The notes under the pieces are model-generated. The model was not told where the DNA came from and did not search any database. It saw only the letters and a program-made list of their open reading frames with translations. From assembly GCA_024692805.1 (NCBI GenBank), contig JAILMD010000057.1:1-23238 (forward strand): a stretch of 23,238 bases of DNA, read 5' to 3'. The stretch comes from a bacterium. GTDB taxonomy: Bacteria > Bacillota > Clostridia > Christensenellales > UBA1242. Below are positions 9,808-16,422 of the stretch, one piece after another; within the stretch, counting starts at the first letter, position 1, and the number at the start of each line of letters is the position of its first letter. The position numbers and the translations under genes were made by a program.

Positions 9808-9937
9808 AAAACTTCTAAATTTGGCGACCTGAACCAAAATTAAAAAAAGCACGAACCGAACGCGAGTACAATGAGTACACTTATTCGGTATCGCGCTTTT
9901 TATTTTGCTCCATCTCATCCAAATTTAAAAGTTTTTA
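9806..9937. repeat. Long imperfect palindromic repeat, copy 1 (probable bidirectional terminator)
   Basis: Left arm AAAAACTTCTAAATTTGG mirrors right arm CCAAATTTAAAAGTTTTT. Inside them, GAACCAAAAT mirrors ATTTTGCTCC, AAAAAGCACGAACCGAA mirrors TTCGGTATCGCGCTTTTT, and the centre is GTAC-AATGA-GTAC at 9866-9878. The whole element is a near-continuous foldback of about 130 nt. Outside it, AAATTTGTAAATTTT (9791-9805) is mirrored again by AAATTTACAAATTTTT near 9962-9977, with about 20 nt of extra sequence on the right. The left end overlaps the gapA stop. The inner stem with A-tract and T-tract on its sides would work as an intrinsic terminator in either direction. Confidence 0.8.
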
Positions 9938-10001
9938 AGGTAGGTATTGTTCTTCATCTAAAATTTACAAATTTTTAAAAGGTTAAGGCCATTGTTTTTT
10001 G

Positions 10002-10030
10002 TGGACAAACGGAAAGCAGTGTGATAAAAT
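10002..10030 (+). promoter_or_regulatory. Candidate promoter of the zinc-ribbon/TM2 gene and downstream operon
   Basis: TGGACA (10002-10007), 17-bp spacer, TAAAAT (10025-10030) preceded by TGTGA. It lies after the palindromic repeat that ends gapA and just before the G-rich ribosome site at 10039, so it is well placed to drive the zinc-ribbon gene, mnmA, trpS and the hydrolase-like gene. Confidence 0.5.
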
Positions 10031-10053
10031 AAACTTGTGGGGGTGTGTTTATT

Positions 10054-10941
10054 TTGAAAAGAGTTTGCCCAAAATGTGCTGAATTTGTTGATAAAAAAGC
10101 AAAAATTTGCCCTTATTGTGGGGAAGAATTTGATAAAGAAAAAGAAATTAAAGTTGATGATAAATCAGCTGAATTTGACATCAGCGCAATGATAACTTAT
10201 TCTGATGGCGAACCTGAAGTTAACCAAACTGAAGTTAGTCAAACTGAAGAAAACGAAACTGAAAATAATGAAACGCGAAAACGTCATCCTCATAAAAAGA
10301 AACAACCTGCAAAGGAAGTTATTGACGCTAAAGTTGATGAAAATGGCGAAATAAACGTTGAAACCAAAGACGTTACTTTCTTTGAAGGCGCAACTGAAAA
10401 TTATAGCGTTAAAGCTGCTAGAGGTGAAACTAAGAAACAAAAACCAAAGTGGTGGGAAATTTATAAGTGGGCTGATATTTATCTTGCTCGCAAAAAAATA
10501 AACAAAGAAGTTAACAAAGCCGCAAGAGTTGAACCGCCTTTTGTTAACCACTGGGTTTTATTAACGCTAGCAATTTTATTTGGATATGTTGGCGCTCATA
10601 ATTATTATGCTAAAAACAATAGGCGTGGTTTATTTATAACAATTTCGCTTATTTTAGCGCTTATTGTTGTTGCCGTTCCTGTTTTAAGAGATAACGTTGG
10701 AGTTTCAATTGGTGGTGGCCTTGGATTCGTCGTTCTTTCTTGCTGGATTTGGGATATTGTTGCAATAATTTGGCGCAGGTTTAAATTCCGTGAGTCAAGG
10801 CTTCAATTTATTTGTAAGCTTAACCTTGCAACAAGAGAAAAACTTGGTGAAAAATATGTTAACATTAAGGAATGGTTTATTCCTTACGATGAAAGGAAAC
10901 TTATAAAAAAGAATGCTAAAAAAAGAAGAAAACAAAAATAA
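10054..10941 (+). CDS. Zinc-ribbon and TM2-domain membrane protein
   Basis: A 295-residue protein from a TTG start. The N-terminus has two CxxC knuckles (CPKC 5-8, CPYC 19-22), a zinc ribbon. A long Glu/Lys/Asn-rich linker of about 120 residues follows, then three hydrophobic stretches at about 166-185, 192-211 and 218-240. The first contains LFGYVGAHNYYAKNNRRG, which matches the GxxGxHxxY pattern of TM2-domain proteins. A basic C-terminal tail of about 50 residues follows. TM2 proteins are common in bacteria but their job is mostly unknown. TTG 10054 was chosen because the GGGGG at 10039-10043 is about 10 nt away and the protein then starts MKRVCPKC; GTG 10045 in the same frame is possible but too close to that site. 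It overlaps mnmA by 29 nt. Confidence 0.85.
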   Translation: MKRVCPKCAEFVDKKAKICPYCGEEFDKEKEIKVDDKSAEFDISAMITYSDGEPEVNQTEVSQTEENETENNETRKRHPHKKKQPAKEVIDAKVDENGEINVETKDVTFFEGATENYSVKAARGETKKQKPKWWEIYKWADIYLARKKINKEVNKAARVEPPFVNHWVLLTLAILFGYVGAHNYYAKNNRRGLFITISLILALIVVAVPVLRDNVGVSIGGGLGFVVLSCWIWDIVAIIWRRFKFRESRLQFICKLNLATREKLGEKYVNIKEWFIPYDERKLIKKNAKKRRKQK

Positions 10942-12028
10942 AACAATAGTTGTTGGAATGAGCGGAGGCGTTGATTCTAGCGTTGTTGCGCTGCTACTTA
11001 AAGAGCAGGGTTATAACGTTATTGGTCTCTTTATGAACAACTGGGAAGAAGATGACCCTAACGGCGTTTGCACTAACGCTGATGATTTTGCTGACGTAAA
11101 AAGGGTTGCTTCAAAGTTAGGCATTCCTTATTACAGCGTTAACTTTGCTAAAGAATATCTTGATAGCGTTTTTAGCGAGTTTTTAAGAGAATATAAACTT
11201 GGAAGAACGCCTAATCCTGATGTTTTATGTAACCGCGAAATAAAATTTGGCCCATTTTTAAAGTTTGCTAAAAAGATTGGGGCTGATATGATTGCAACGG
11301 GGCACTACGCTAACGTTGAAGAAAAAGATGGCTTATTTTATTTAGCAAAGGCTAAAGACCAAAATAAAGACCAAACATATTTCCTAAACCAATTAGGGCA
11401 AGACCAATTATCTTGCGTTATGTTTCCAATAGGGAATATGGAAAAACCTGAAATAAGAAAAATTGCCGAAGAAGCCGATTTGGCAACGGCGAAGAAAAAA
11501 GATAGCACAGGAGTTTGCTTTATAGGCGAAAGAAACTTTAAAAAGTTTTTACAAAGTTATCTTCCAGCAAAACCAGGTGACATTGTTGACAGGCGAACAG
11601 GCAAAGTTTTAGGAAAGCATGATGGGCTTATGTATTACACGCTTGGTCAAAGGCGTGGGCTTGGAATTGGCGGTCAGAAAGAAGGTAATGGCGAAAGCTT
11701 TTTCGTTGTTAGTAAAGACCTTGATAAAAACATACTTTATGTTACTCAAGGTGAAGGCGATGAAATTTTAAGCGATGCTTTAATCGCAACTGGCTTTAAC
11801 TGGATTCCTAAAAAGCCAGAAGCCAGCGAGTTTGATTGTTTCGCTAAGTTTAGATATCGCCAGGCTGAGCAAAAAGTTCACGTTAAGATTTTACCTGATG
11901 ATAAGGTTAGAGTTGAATTTAAAACAAAGCAAAGGGCGATAACCCCTGGGCAATATGTTGTTTTATATGATGAAAAATATTGTCTTGGTGGCGGCGAGAT
12001 CGATGAAGTTATTAAGGAGAAGAAGTAA
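10913..12028 (+). CDS. mnmA: tRNA-specific 2-thiouridylase MnmA
   Basis: Adds sulfur to C2 of the wobble uridine (U34) of tRNAs for Lys, Glu and Gln, using ATP and persulfide sulfur. At 371 residues it has the usual length. Visible are the PP-loop GMSGGVDSS (15-23), the NPDVLCNREIKFG block with catalytic Cys106, the ATGHYA motif near 128-133, the STGVCFIGER block with the second catalytic Cys202, and the C-terminal barrel containing YTLGQRRGLGIGG. The first codons overlap the end of the TM2 gene in another frame. No other start exists before the PP-loop, so ATG 10913 is kept although its ribosome site (AAAGGAAA) is weak and rather distant. Its stop overlaps the trpS start by one base (TAATG). 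Confidence 0.97.
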   Translation: MLKKEENKNKTIVVGMSGGVDSSVVALLLKEQGYNVIGLFMNNWEEDDPNGVCTNADDFADVKRVASKLGIPYYSVNFAKEYLDSVFSEFLREYKLGRTPNPDVLCNREIKFGPFLKFAKKIGADMIATGHYANVEEKDGLFYLAKAKDQNKDQTYFLNQLGQDQLSCVMFPIGNMEKPEIRKIAEEADLATAKKKDSTGVCFIGERNFKKFLQSYLPAKPGDIVDRRTGKVLGKHDGLMYYTLGQRRGLGIGGQKEGNGESFFVVSKDLDKNILYVTQGEGDEILSDALIATGFNWIPKKPEASEFDCFAKFRYRQAEQKVHVKILPDDKVRVEFKTKQRAITPGQYVVLYDEKYCLGGGEIDEVIKEKK

Positions 12029-13017
12029 TGAAGAAAGTTGTTTTAACAGGAATTAAACCAACCGGAACGCCTCATATCGGCAATTATTTTGGCGCAATAA
12101 AACCTGCACTTGAATTTGCATCAAATGATGAATATGATTGTTATTATTTTATTGCTGATTATCATGCGCTTAACCAAATAAAAGACCCAGAGGTTTTAAA
12201 AAATAATGTTAAAGAACTTGCGTGCACTTGGCTTGCTTGCGGAATTGATCCAAAGAAAGTTGTTTTTTATAAACAAAGTGACCTTAGCGAAGTAACAGAA
12301 CTAACTTGGCTTATTTCAAACGTAACAAGCAAGGGGCTTCTAAACAGGGCGCACGCCTATAAAGCGTTAACCCAAAAAGCAACCGAAGAAGGCGCTGACC
12401 CTGATAGCCTTGTTAATATGGGGCTATTTAACTATCCAGTTTTAATGGCAAGTGATATTTTAATTGTTAATTCAAACTTTGTTCCTGTTGGGCAAGACCA
12501 AAAGCAACACGTTGAAATGGCAAGAGATATTGCTCAGGCGTTTAATAAAACTTATGGAAACACTTTTGTTGTTCCTAAAGAGTTAATAAAGAAAGACGTT
12601 GGCTTAATTTTAGGGCAAGATGGAAGAAAAATGAGCAAGAGTTATAACAATGTTATTCCGCTTTTTGCACCTAGCGAGAAGTTAAGAAAACTTGTTATGA
12701 GCATTAAAACTGACTCAAGCCTTCCAACTGAGCCAAAACCAACTGACAGCGCAGTTTTCAATCTTTATTCATTATTTGCTAACCCTAGCGAACTTGAAGC
12801 CGAGAAAAAGAAATATGAAAAGGGGCTTAGCTGGGCTGAAGCAAAGCAAGACTTGTTTGAAATTATGGAGAAAACAATTGCTCCTATGCGCGAAAAATAT
12901 GATTATTATATGGCTCATTTTGATGAGGTTGAAAAGATTTTAGCGGACGGCGCAAAAAGGGTTAAACCTATTGCAAGAGAAACTCTTGATCGCGCAAGAA
13001 AGAATATGGGGCTATAA
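12028..13017 (+). CDS. trpS: Tryptophanyl-tRNA synthetase
   Basis: Class I aminoacyl-tRNA synthetase that charges tRNA-Trp. The 329 residues match the compact bacterial enzyme. Visible are GIKPTGTPHIGNY with the HIGH-type signature HIGN (16-19), the ADYHAL segment, MASDIL (Asp in the tryptophan pocket), VPVGQDQKQHVE, and the KMSKS loop at 201-205. AAGGAG at 12014-12019 lies 8 nt before the ATG. The start shares its A with the mnmA stop, so translation is probably coupled. No T-box leader lies directly upstream, as expected for an internal operon gene. Confidence 0.97.
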   Translation: MKKVVLTGIKPTGTPHIGNYFGAIKPALEFASNDEYDCYYFIADYHALNQIKDPEVLKNNVKELACTWLACGIDPKKVVFYKQSDLSEVTELTWLISNVTSKGLLNRAHAYKALTQKATEEGADPDSLVNMGLFNYPVLMASDILIVNSNFVPVGQDQKQHVEMARDIAQAFNKTYGNTFVVPKELIKKDVGLILGQDGRKMSKSYNNVIPLFAPSEKLRKLVMSIKTDSSLPTEPKPTDSAVFNLYSLFANPSELEAEKKKYEKGLSWAEAKQDLFEIMEKTIAPMREKYDYYMAHFDEVEKILADGAKRVKPIARETLDRARKNMGL

Positions 13018-13060
13018 AATAAACCAAATTTAAAAGCATAAGATTAAATGGGGGATTATT

Positions 13061-13621
13061 ATGAAAAATTATGTAATTTTAACAGCGAGCGCTAAAACGC
13101 CATATGATTATTGGTATCGCGAAGCAAAACAAAGAATAGAAGAAAAGGGCTTTGAAGTTGTTGTTCCTTATCTTCCTCAAAATGAACACCAAAACTATAA
13201 GGCTTGGGCAAGAGTTATTCTATCTTATTTTAAAGCGGGGGTTATTAACAAAGAAACAACAATTATTGCTCACGACGTTGCTTGCGTTTTTATAACTAGG
13301 GTTTTAGTTGAAAACAAATTAAGCATTAGCGGAATTATTGCTGTTAGCCCATTTAATACTATTTTAGGAATGGATAACGACAACCTTAACAAGAGTTTCA
13401 TAACAAGATATGAAAAACTTCAAAAGGTTGAAAGATTTGTTAAGTTTTATCACGTTTTTACTTCAGATAATGATCCAATCGTTTCAACTGAAGAAACAAT
13501 TAAGTTCTGTGAGAGCGTTAAAGCAAAAACCCACGAACTTAGTAAAGTTGGTCATTTTACAGAAATTGAGAAATTTGACGAACTTATCAGTTTAATTGAT
13601 AACATTAATGAAATTATTTAA
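13061..13621 (+). CDS. Small alpha/beta-hydrolase-fold protein, RBBP9/YdeN-like, nucleophile apparently missing
   Basis: The 186 residues look like the compact RBBP9/YdeN group of serine hydrolases: an N-terminal strand then a W-containing helix (TPYDYWY), the middle segment TTIIAHDVACVF where the family normally has a (G/A)HSxG nucleophile elbow, FTSDNDPIVS with the acidic residue (Asp138), and KVGHFTE with the histidine (His165). At the nucleophile position the sequence reads AHDVA, so Ser is replaced by Asp72. Either the protein is a non-catalytic fold or it uses other residues. GGGGG at 13050-13054 precedes ATG 13061. It lies 43 nt after trpS and is probably in the same operon. The family is assigned by motif order only. 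Confidence 0.7.
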   Translation: MKNYVILTASAKTPYDYWYREAKQRIEEKGFEVVVPYLPQNEHQNYKAWARVILSYFKAGVINKETTIIAHDVACVFITRVLVENKLSISGIIAVSPFNTILGMDNDNLNKSFITRYEKLQKVERFVKFYHVFTSDNDPIVSTEETIKFCESVKAKTHELSKVGHFTEIEKFDELISLIDNINEII

Positions 13622-13627
13622 TTAGCG

Positions 13628-13655
13628 TTGACAATAAAGAGTTTTTATTTAAAAT
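13628..13655 (+). promoter_or_regulatory. Candidate promoter of proS
   Basis: TTGACA (13628-13633), 16-bp spacer, TAAAAT (13650-13655), in the 52-nt gap before proS. AGGAG follows at 13663-13667 and ATG at 13674, so the predicted leader would be only about 12 nt. Confidence 0.6.
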
Positions 13656-13673
13656 AAAACGCAGGAGAAAATT

Positions 13674-15098
13674 ATGTCTAATAAAAAAATAACAAACAGA
13701 GATGAAGATTTTGCAAAGTGGTATACCGACGTTGTTAATGCCGCTCATCTTTCTAGTTATTCAAATGTTAAAGGATGCATTATCTTAGAGCCAAATGGTT
13801 ATGCTATTTGGGAAAAGATGCAACAAACGCTTGATAAAATGTTTAAGGCAAGCGGTCACAGAAATGTTGCAATGCCAATGCTTATTCCTGAAAACTTAAT
13901 TAATAAAGAAGGCGAGTTAATTAAAGGCTTCGCTCCAGAAGTTGCTTGGGTAACAATGGGGGGAAGTAAGCAACTTGAAGAAAGAATGTGTATAAGGCCA
14001 ACAAGCGAAACGCTTTTTTCAGATTATTATTCAACGCTTGTTAAGTCTTACAGAGATTTACCAATTAAGTTAAATCAATGGTGCTCAGTTATGCGCTGGG
14101 AAAAAGAAACAAGACCATTTTTAAGAAGCCGTGAATTTTGGTGGCAAGAAGGGCATACTGTTCACGAAACCCAGGCCGAAGCCGAAAAAGAAACAAGAGA
14201 TATGTTAGCAACTTACAAGAAATTCTTTGAAGAATATCTTGCTATTCCGGTTATATGCGGAAGAAAAACCGAAAAAGAAAAGTTTGCTGGCGCTGAATAT
14301 AGCCTAACCGTTGAAGCGTTAATGTATAATGGTGTTGCGCTTCAATCAGGAACAAGCCATTATTTTGGTCAAAAGTTTAGTAAGGCTTATGACATTAAGT
14401 TTTTAAACAGAAACAACGAACTTGAATATGCTTATCAATCAAGTTGGGGCGTTAGCTCAAGAATGATTGGAGCGCTTATAATGGTTCATGGTGATGATGA
14501 CGGGCTAGTTATTCCTCCAAGAATTGCGCCACTTCAAGTTAGAATTGTTCCAATCGGCGAAGATGAAGAAATAGTTAAAGTTGCTTCTTCTTGTAAAGCC
14601 GCTCTTGACAAAGCGGGAATAACTTCTGATATTGACCTTAGCGAAAAATCTCCTGGCTTTAAATTTGCTGAAGCCGAGGTTTTAGGAATTCCTTTTAGAA
14701 TTGAAATAGGCAAGCGTGACCTTGATAACGGGGTTATAACTCTTGCAAGACGTGATACTAAAGAAAAATATCAAATTAGTTTAAAATCTAACATTGCCAG
14801 CGAAGTAACAAAACTTATGGAAGCAATCCAAGCCAACCTTTATAACAAGGCTAAAGCAAGGCGCGACAAAATGACTTATGTTGCAACTAACCTTGATGAG
14901 TTTGCTAAGATTATGAATAAAACCCCAGGTTTTGTTCACGCAGACTGGTGCGGTGACCCAGAGTGTGAAAGCAAAGTAAAAGAGATTAGGGGAACCAAGT
15001 CACGTTGTATTCTTGAAAATGAGAAACTCATAACCGGAAAATGTGTTGTTTGCGGGAAGAAGGCTAAGCATCATGTTTTGTGGGGCATCCAATATTAA
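13674..15098 (+). CDS. proS: Prolyl-tRNA synthetase, archaeal/eukaryotic-like (type 3) form
   Basis: Class II aminoacyl-tRNA synthetase that charges tRNA-Pro. The 474 residues and the lack of the roughly 180-residue editing insertion of classical bacterial ProRS place it in the shorter type-3 group. Visible are the N-terminal EDFAKWYTDVV, the RPTSE signature (108-112), motif 2 (WCSVMRWEKETRPFLRSREF, continuing to about 162), and a Cys-containing C-terminal domain with WCGDPEC, SRC and CVVC between about 426 and 462, typical of this type's zinc-like domain. AGGAG is 6 nt before the ATG. A palindromic repeat begins directly at its stop codon and probably ends the transcript. Confidence 0.97.
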   Translation: MSNKKITNRDEDFAKWYTDVVNAAHLSSYSNVKGCIILEPNGYAIWEKMQQTLDKMFKASGHRNVAMPMLIPENLINKEGELIKGFAPEVAWVTMGGSKQLEERMCIRPTSETLFSDYYSTLVKSYRDLPIKLNQWCSVMRWEKETRPFLRSREFWWQEGHTVHETQAEAEKETRDMLATYKKFFEEYLAIPVICGRKTEKEKFAGAEYSLTVEALMYNGVALQSGTSHYFGQKFSKAYDIKFLNRNNELEYAYQSSWGVSSRMIGALIMVHGDDDGLVIPPRIAPLQVRIVPIGEDEEIVKVASSCKAALDKAGITSDIDLSEKSPGFKFAEAEVLGIPFRIEIGKRDLDNGVITLARRDTKEKYQISLKSNIASEVTKLMEAIQANLYNKAKARRDKMTYVATNLDEFAKIMNKTPGFVHADWCGDPECESKVKEIRGTKSRCILENEKLITGKCVVCGKKAKHHVLWGIQY

Positions 15099-15225
15099 AA
15101 ACCTACAAATTTAGCGACCTGAACCAAAATTAAAAAGCACGAACCGAACGCGAGTACAATGAGTACGCTTATTCAGTATCGAACTTTTTATTTTGGTTCC
15201 TATCATCCAAATCCCGCTGTTTTTA
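15096..15225. repeat. Long imperfect palindromic repeat, copy 2 (probable bidirectional terminator)
   Basis: Same family as the element after gapA. It shares CGACCTGAACCAAAATTAAAAA, GCACGAACCGAACGCGAG, the centre GTACAATGAGTAC (15154-15166) and the ending ATCATCCAAAT. The arms GAACCAAAAT and ATTTTGGTTC pair exactly, as do AAAAAG and CTTTTT. The left end overlaps the proS stop, the same arrangement as at gapA. Its outer arms have drifted further than in copy 1. Confidence 0.8.
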
Positions 15226-15467
15226 ATATGTAATCATATAAATGAGAATTTGCTTCTTCCTTATTTATTAAAATTTGAGAGTTTTTAAAAAGAAGATTAA
15301 CGATTATAATATTAAGGTTTAGTAATTATGTGCAGAAATTTTTAAAGACCACTGGTATTAACGGGTGTTGAACCCGCTCTAACCAGATGGCATTTTTGTT
15401 GTTTTGATTCTTCCAAATTTTGTTTCTTATACTAAAATGTTAGATTCTAACTTAATTGAATAAACGA
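15226..15467. other. Non-coding A/T-rich stretch with repeat remnants
   Basis: No gene is visible. AAAATTTGAGAGTTTTTAAAAAG near 15270-15295 is nearly the mirror of the end of the palindromic repeats (14 of 16 bases of AAAAACTTCTAAATTT, reversed), so it may be a decayed fragment of another copy. The only strongly structured part is the tRNA-like hairpin at 15349-15391. The 3' ends of proS and of the minus-strand pair converge here. Confidence 0.5.
15349..15391 (-). other. Two-tier hairpin resembling a collapsed tRNA (D-arm joined to T-arm)
   Basis: Paired segments are CCA-CTGGT with ACCAG-A-TGG, and inside them CGGGT with ACCCG around a GTTGA loop. Read on the minus strand it gives CTGGTTAGAGC, typical of a tRNA D-arm, directly followed by GGGTTCAACACCC, like a T-arm with a TTCRANN loop. 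An anticodon arm and acceptor stem are missing, so it cannot be a working tRNA. It could be a tRNA remnant, a terminator-like hairpin or a chance resemblance. Confidence 0.35.
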
Positions 15468-15911
15468 TTATACTTCTGGTTGGTTTTGGAAATTTGTTTG
15501 AGCATTTTGCTTTTGTTTTAAAGATAGGAATTCTTTTGAAGGCATAAAATTTTTTGCATATGCAATATCGTGATTAACTCCTTTGAAAGGGACTTCATCT
15601 CGTTTGTTTAATTGCCTGGTATCATAAATTATTTCAACAGCAAAGTGAATATAATCGTTTTCGTATCTATAAACTAAATTTTCAAGATCGGTGATTTGAT
15701 CATATTTATGATTATTAAATTTCCATTTTCTGTTAATTAAAATTTTGAGTATTGCATGAGTGCTTAAATTTCGGTAAACAATATCTCCTCCGGGGTCATA
15801 TCTAATTAATGAAATTTCGTAATCAGTCAGTTCATTTTCCTCTTTTCTTTTAAAATCTTCTTTTTCTTTCTCTTTGTTGTATTTTTTAAAAATGTTTTTG
15901 TAATTACTCAT
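15468..15911 (-). CDS. Unknown protein, tandem paralog A
   Basis: A 147-residue protein of no recognised family. The N-terminal 30 residues are strongly charged (Lys/Glu), then a conserved core shared with the neighbouring gene: DIVYRNLS, INRKWKF, ITDLENLVYRYENDY, DEVPFKGV and AKNF. There is no signal peptide or membrane segment, so it is probably cytoplasmic. The ATG at 15911 was chosen because AGGAG (15919-15923) lies 7 nt away; an in-frame ATG at 15917 would be 1 nt from it. It starts 14 nt after the stop of paralog B, so the two form an operon opposite the LysR-type regulator and are its most likely targets. Both end in QPE plus one small residue (QPEV here). Confidence 0.8.
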   Translation of the reverse strand: MSNYKNIFKKYNKEKEKEDFKRKEENELTDYEISLIRYDPGGDIVYRNLSTHAILKILINRKWKFNNHKYDQITDLENLVYRYENDYIHFAVEIIYDTRQLNKRDEVPFKGVNHDIAYAKNFMPSKEFLSLKQKQNAQTNFQNQPEV

Positions 15912-15925
15912 AAACATACTCCTCT

Positions 15926-16327
15926 TTACGCTTCTGGTTGAGAATCAGATTCATTATTATTTCTTTTATATAAAAGGTTTTCTAAAAATTTTTTTGCCGT
16001 TTCTAAGCTATAATCAACTTCTTTAAAAGGAACATTATCAAATTTGTCTAAGTTTTGCTCTTCATAAATAAATTGAACTGAAAGGTTAGTGTAATAATTT
16101 CTGTATTGATAAACTAAATCTTCTAAATCGGTTATAAGATTGTCTTTGCGGTGAAGAAATTTCCATTTTCTGTTAAGTGAAATCTTAAGTAAAGCTTGTT
16201 CGCTTGCATTGCGATATATGGCATCATCTTCATCGCTAACATATTTTGGTTTAGGTGTGCTAAACCAACCCAAGTCATTAGTTTCCTCCCCGTGCTTTAA
16301 TTTTAAATTGTTAATGTTTTCTACCAT
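15926..16327 (-). CDS. Unknown protein, tandem paralog B
   Basis: A 133-residue protein, paralog of the next gene. Shared pattern: IYRNxS, LNRKWKF, ITDLEDLVYQYRNYY, VQFIYE, DNVPFKEV and AKKFLE, perhaps 40% identity over the core by eye. It ends SQPEA. No enzyme or DNA-binding motif is visible. The frame stays open upstream to 16402, but the start at 16327 (MVENINN) has AAGGAG at 16335-16340 with 7-nt spacing, and the promoter lies just beyond, so the longer version is not real. It is first in a two-gene operon divergent from the LysR-type regulator. A small adaptor or regulatory protein would fit the size, but no function can be assigned. Confidence 0.8.
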   Translation of the reverse strand: MVENINNLKLKHGEETNDLGWFSTPKPKYVSDEDDAIYRNASEQALLKISLNRKWKFLHRKDNLITDLEDLVYQYRNYYTNLSVQFIYEEQNLDKFDNVPFKEVDYSLETAKKFLENLLYKRNNNESDSQPEA

Positions 16328-16353
16328 AATTTTTCTCCTTTTGGTGATTTGTA

Positions 16354-16382
16354 TTGACATTGTATCATTAAAAAAATATAAT
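16354..16382 (+). promoter_or_regulatory. Promoter of the LysR-type regulator (plus strand)
   Basis: Exact consensus TTGACA (16354-16359) and TATAAT (16377-16382) with a 17-bp spacer, 40 nt before the lysR start. Its -35 sits on the -10 of the opposing promoter and vice versa. Confidence 0.75.
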
Positions 16383-16387
16383 GTGAA
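16359..16387 (-). promoter_or_regulatory. Promoter of the tandem unknown pair (minus strand)
   Basis: On the minus strand TTCACA (16387-16382), 17-bp spacer, TACAAT (16364-16359), with an extended TGA directly before the -10. It overlaps the plus-strand lysR promoter almost base for base. Confidence 0.65.
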
Positions 16388-16422
16388 ATATATAAAACTC
16401 ATGGCAAGGATAACTAAAAGTT

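Noticed and set aside
9526..9918. Minus-strand frame of 130 codons across the end of gapA and the repeat
   Set aside because: It reads antisense to conserved gapA codons and into the palindrome; no start signal.
10045..10047. GTG as the start of the zinc-ribbon/TM2 gene
   Set aside because: It lies only 1 nt from the G-rich ribosome site; TTG 10054 has normal spacing and gives MKRVCPKC.
12000..13674. T-box riboswitch before trpS or proS
   Set aside because: trpS overlaps mnmA and the gap before proS is 52 nt; neither leaves room for a T-box.
16328..16402. Longer N-terminus for tandem paralog B starting at 16402
   Set aside because: The extension covers the -10 and -35 boxes of its own promoter, and the ATG at 16327 has a proper AAGGAG.
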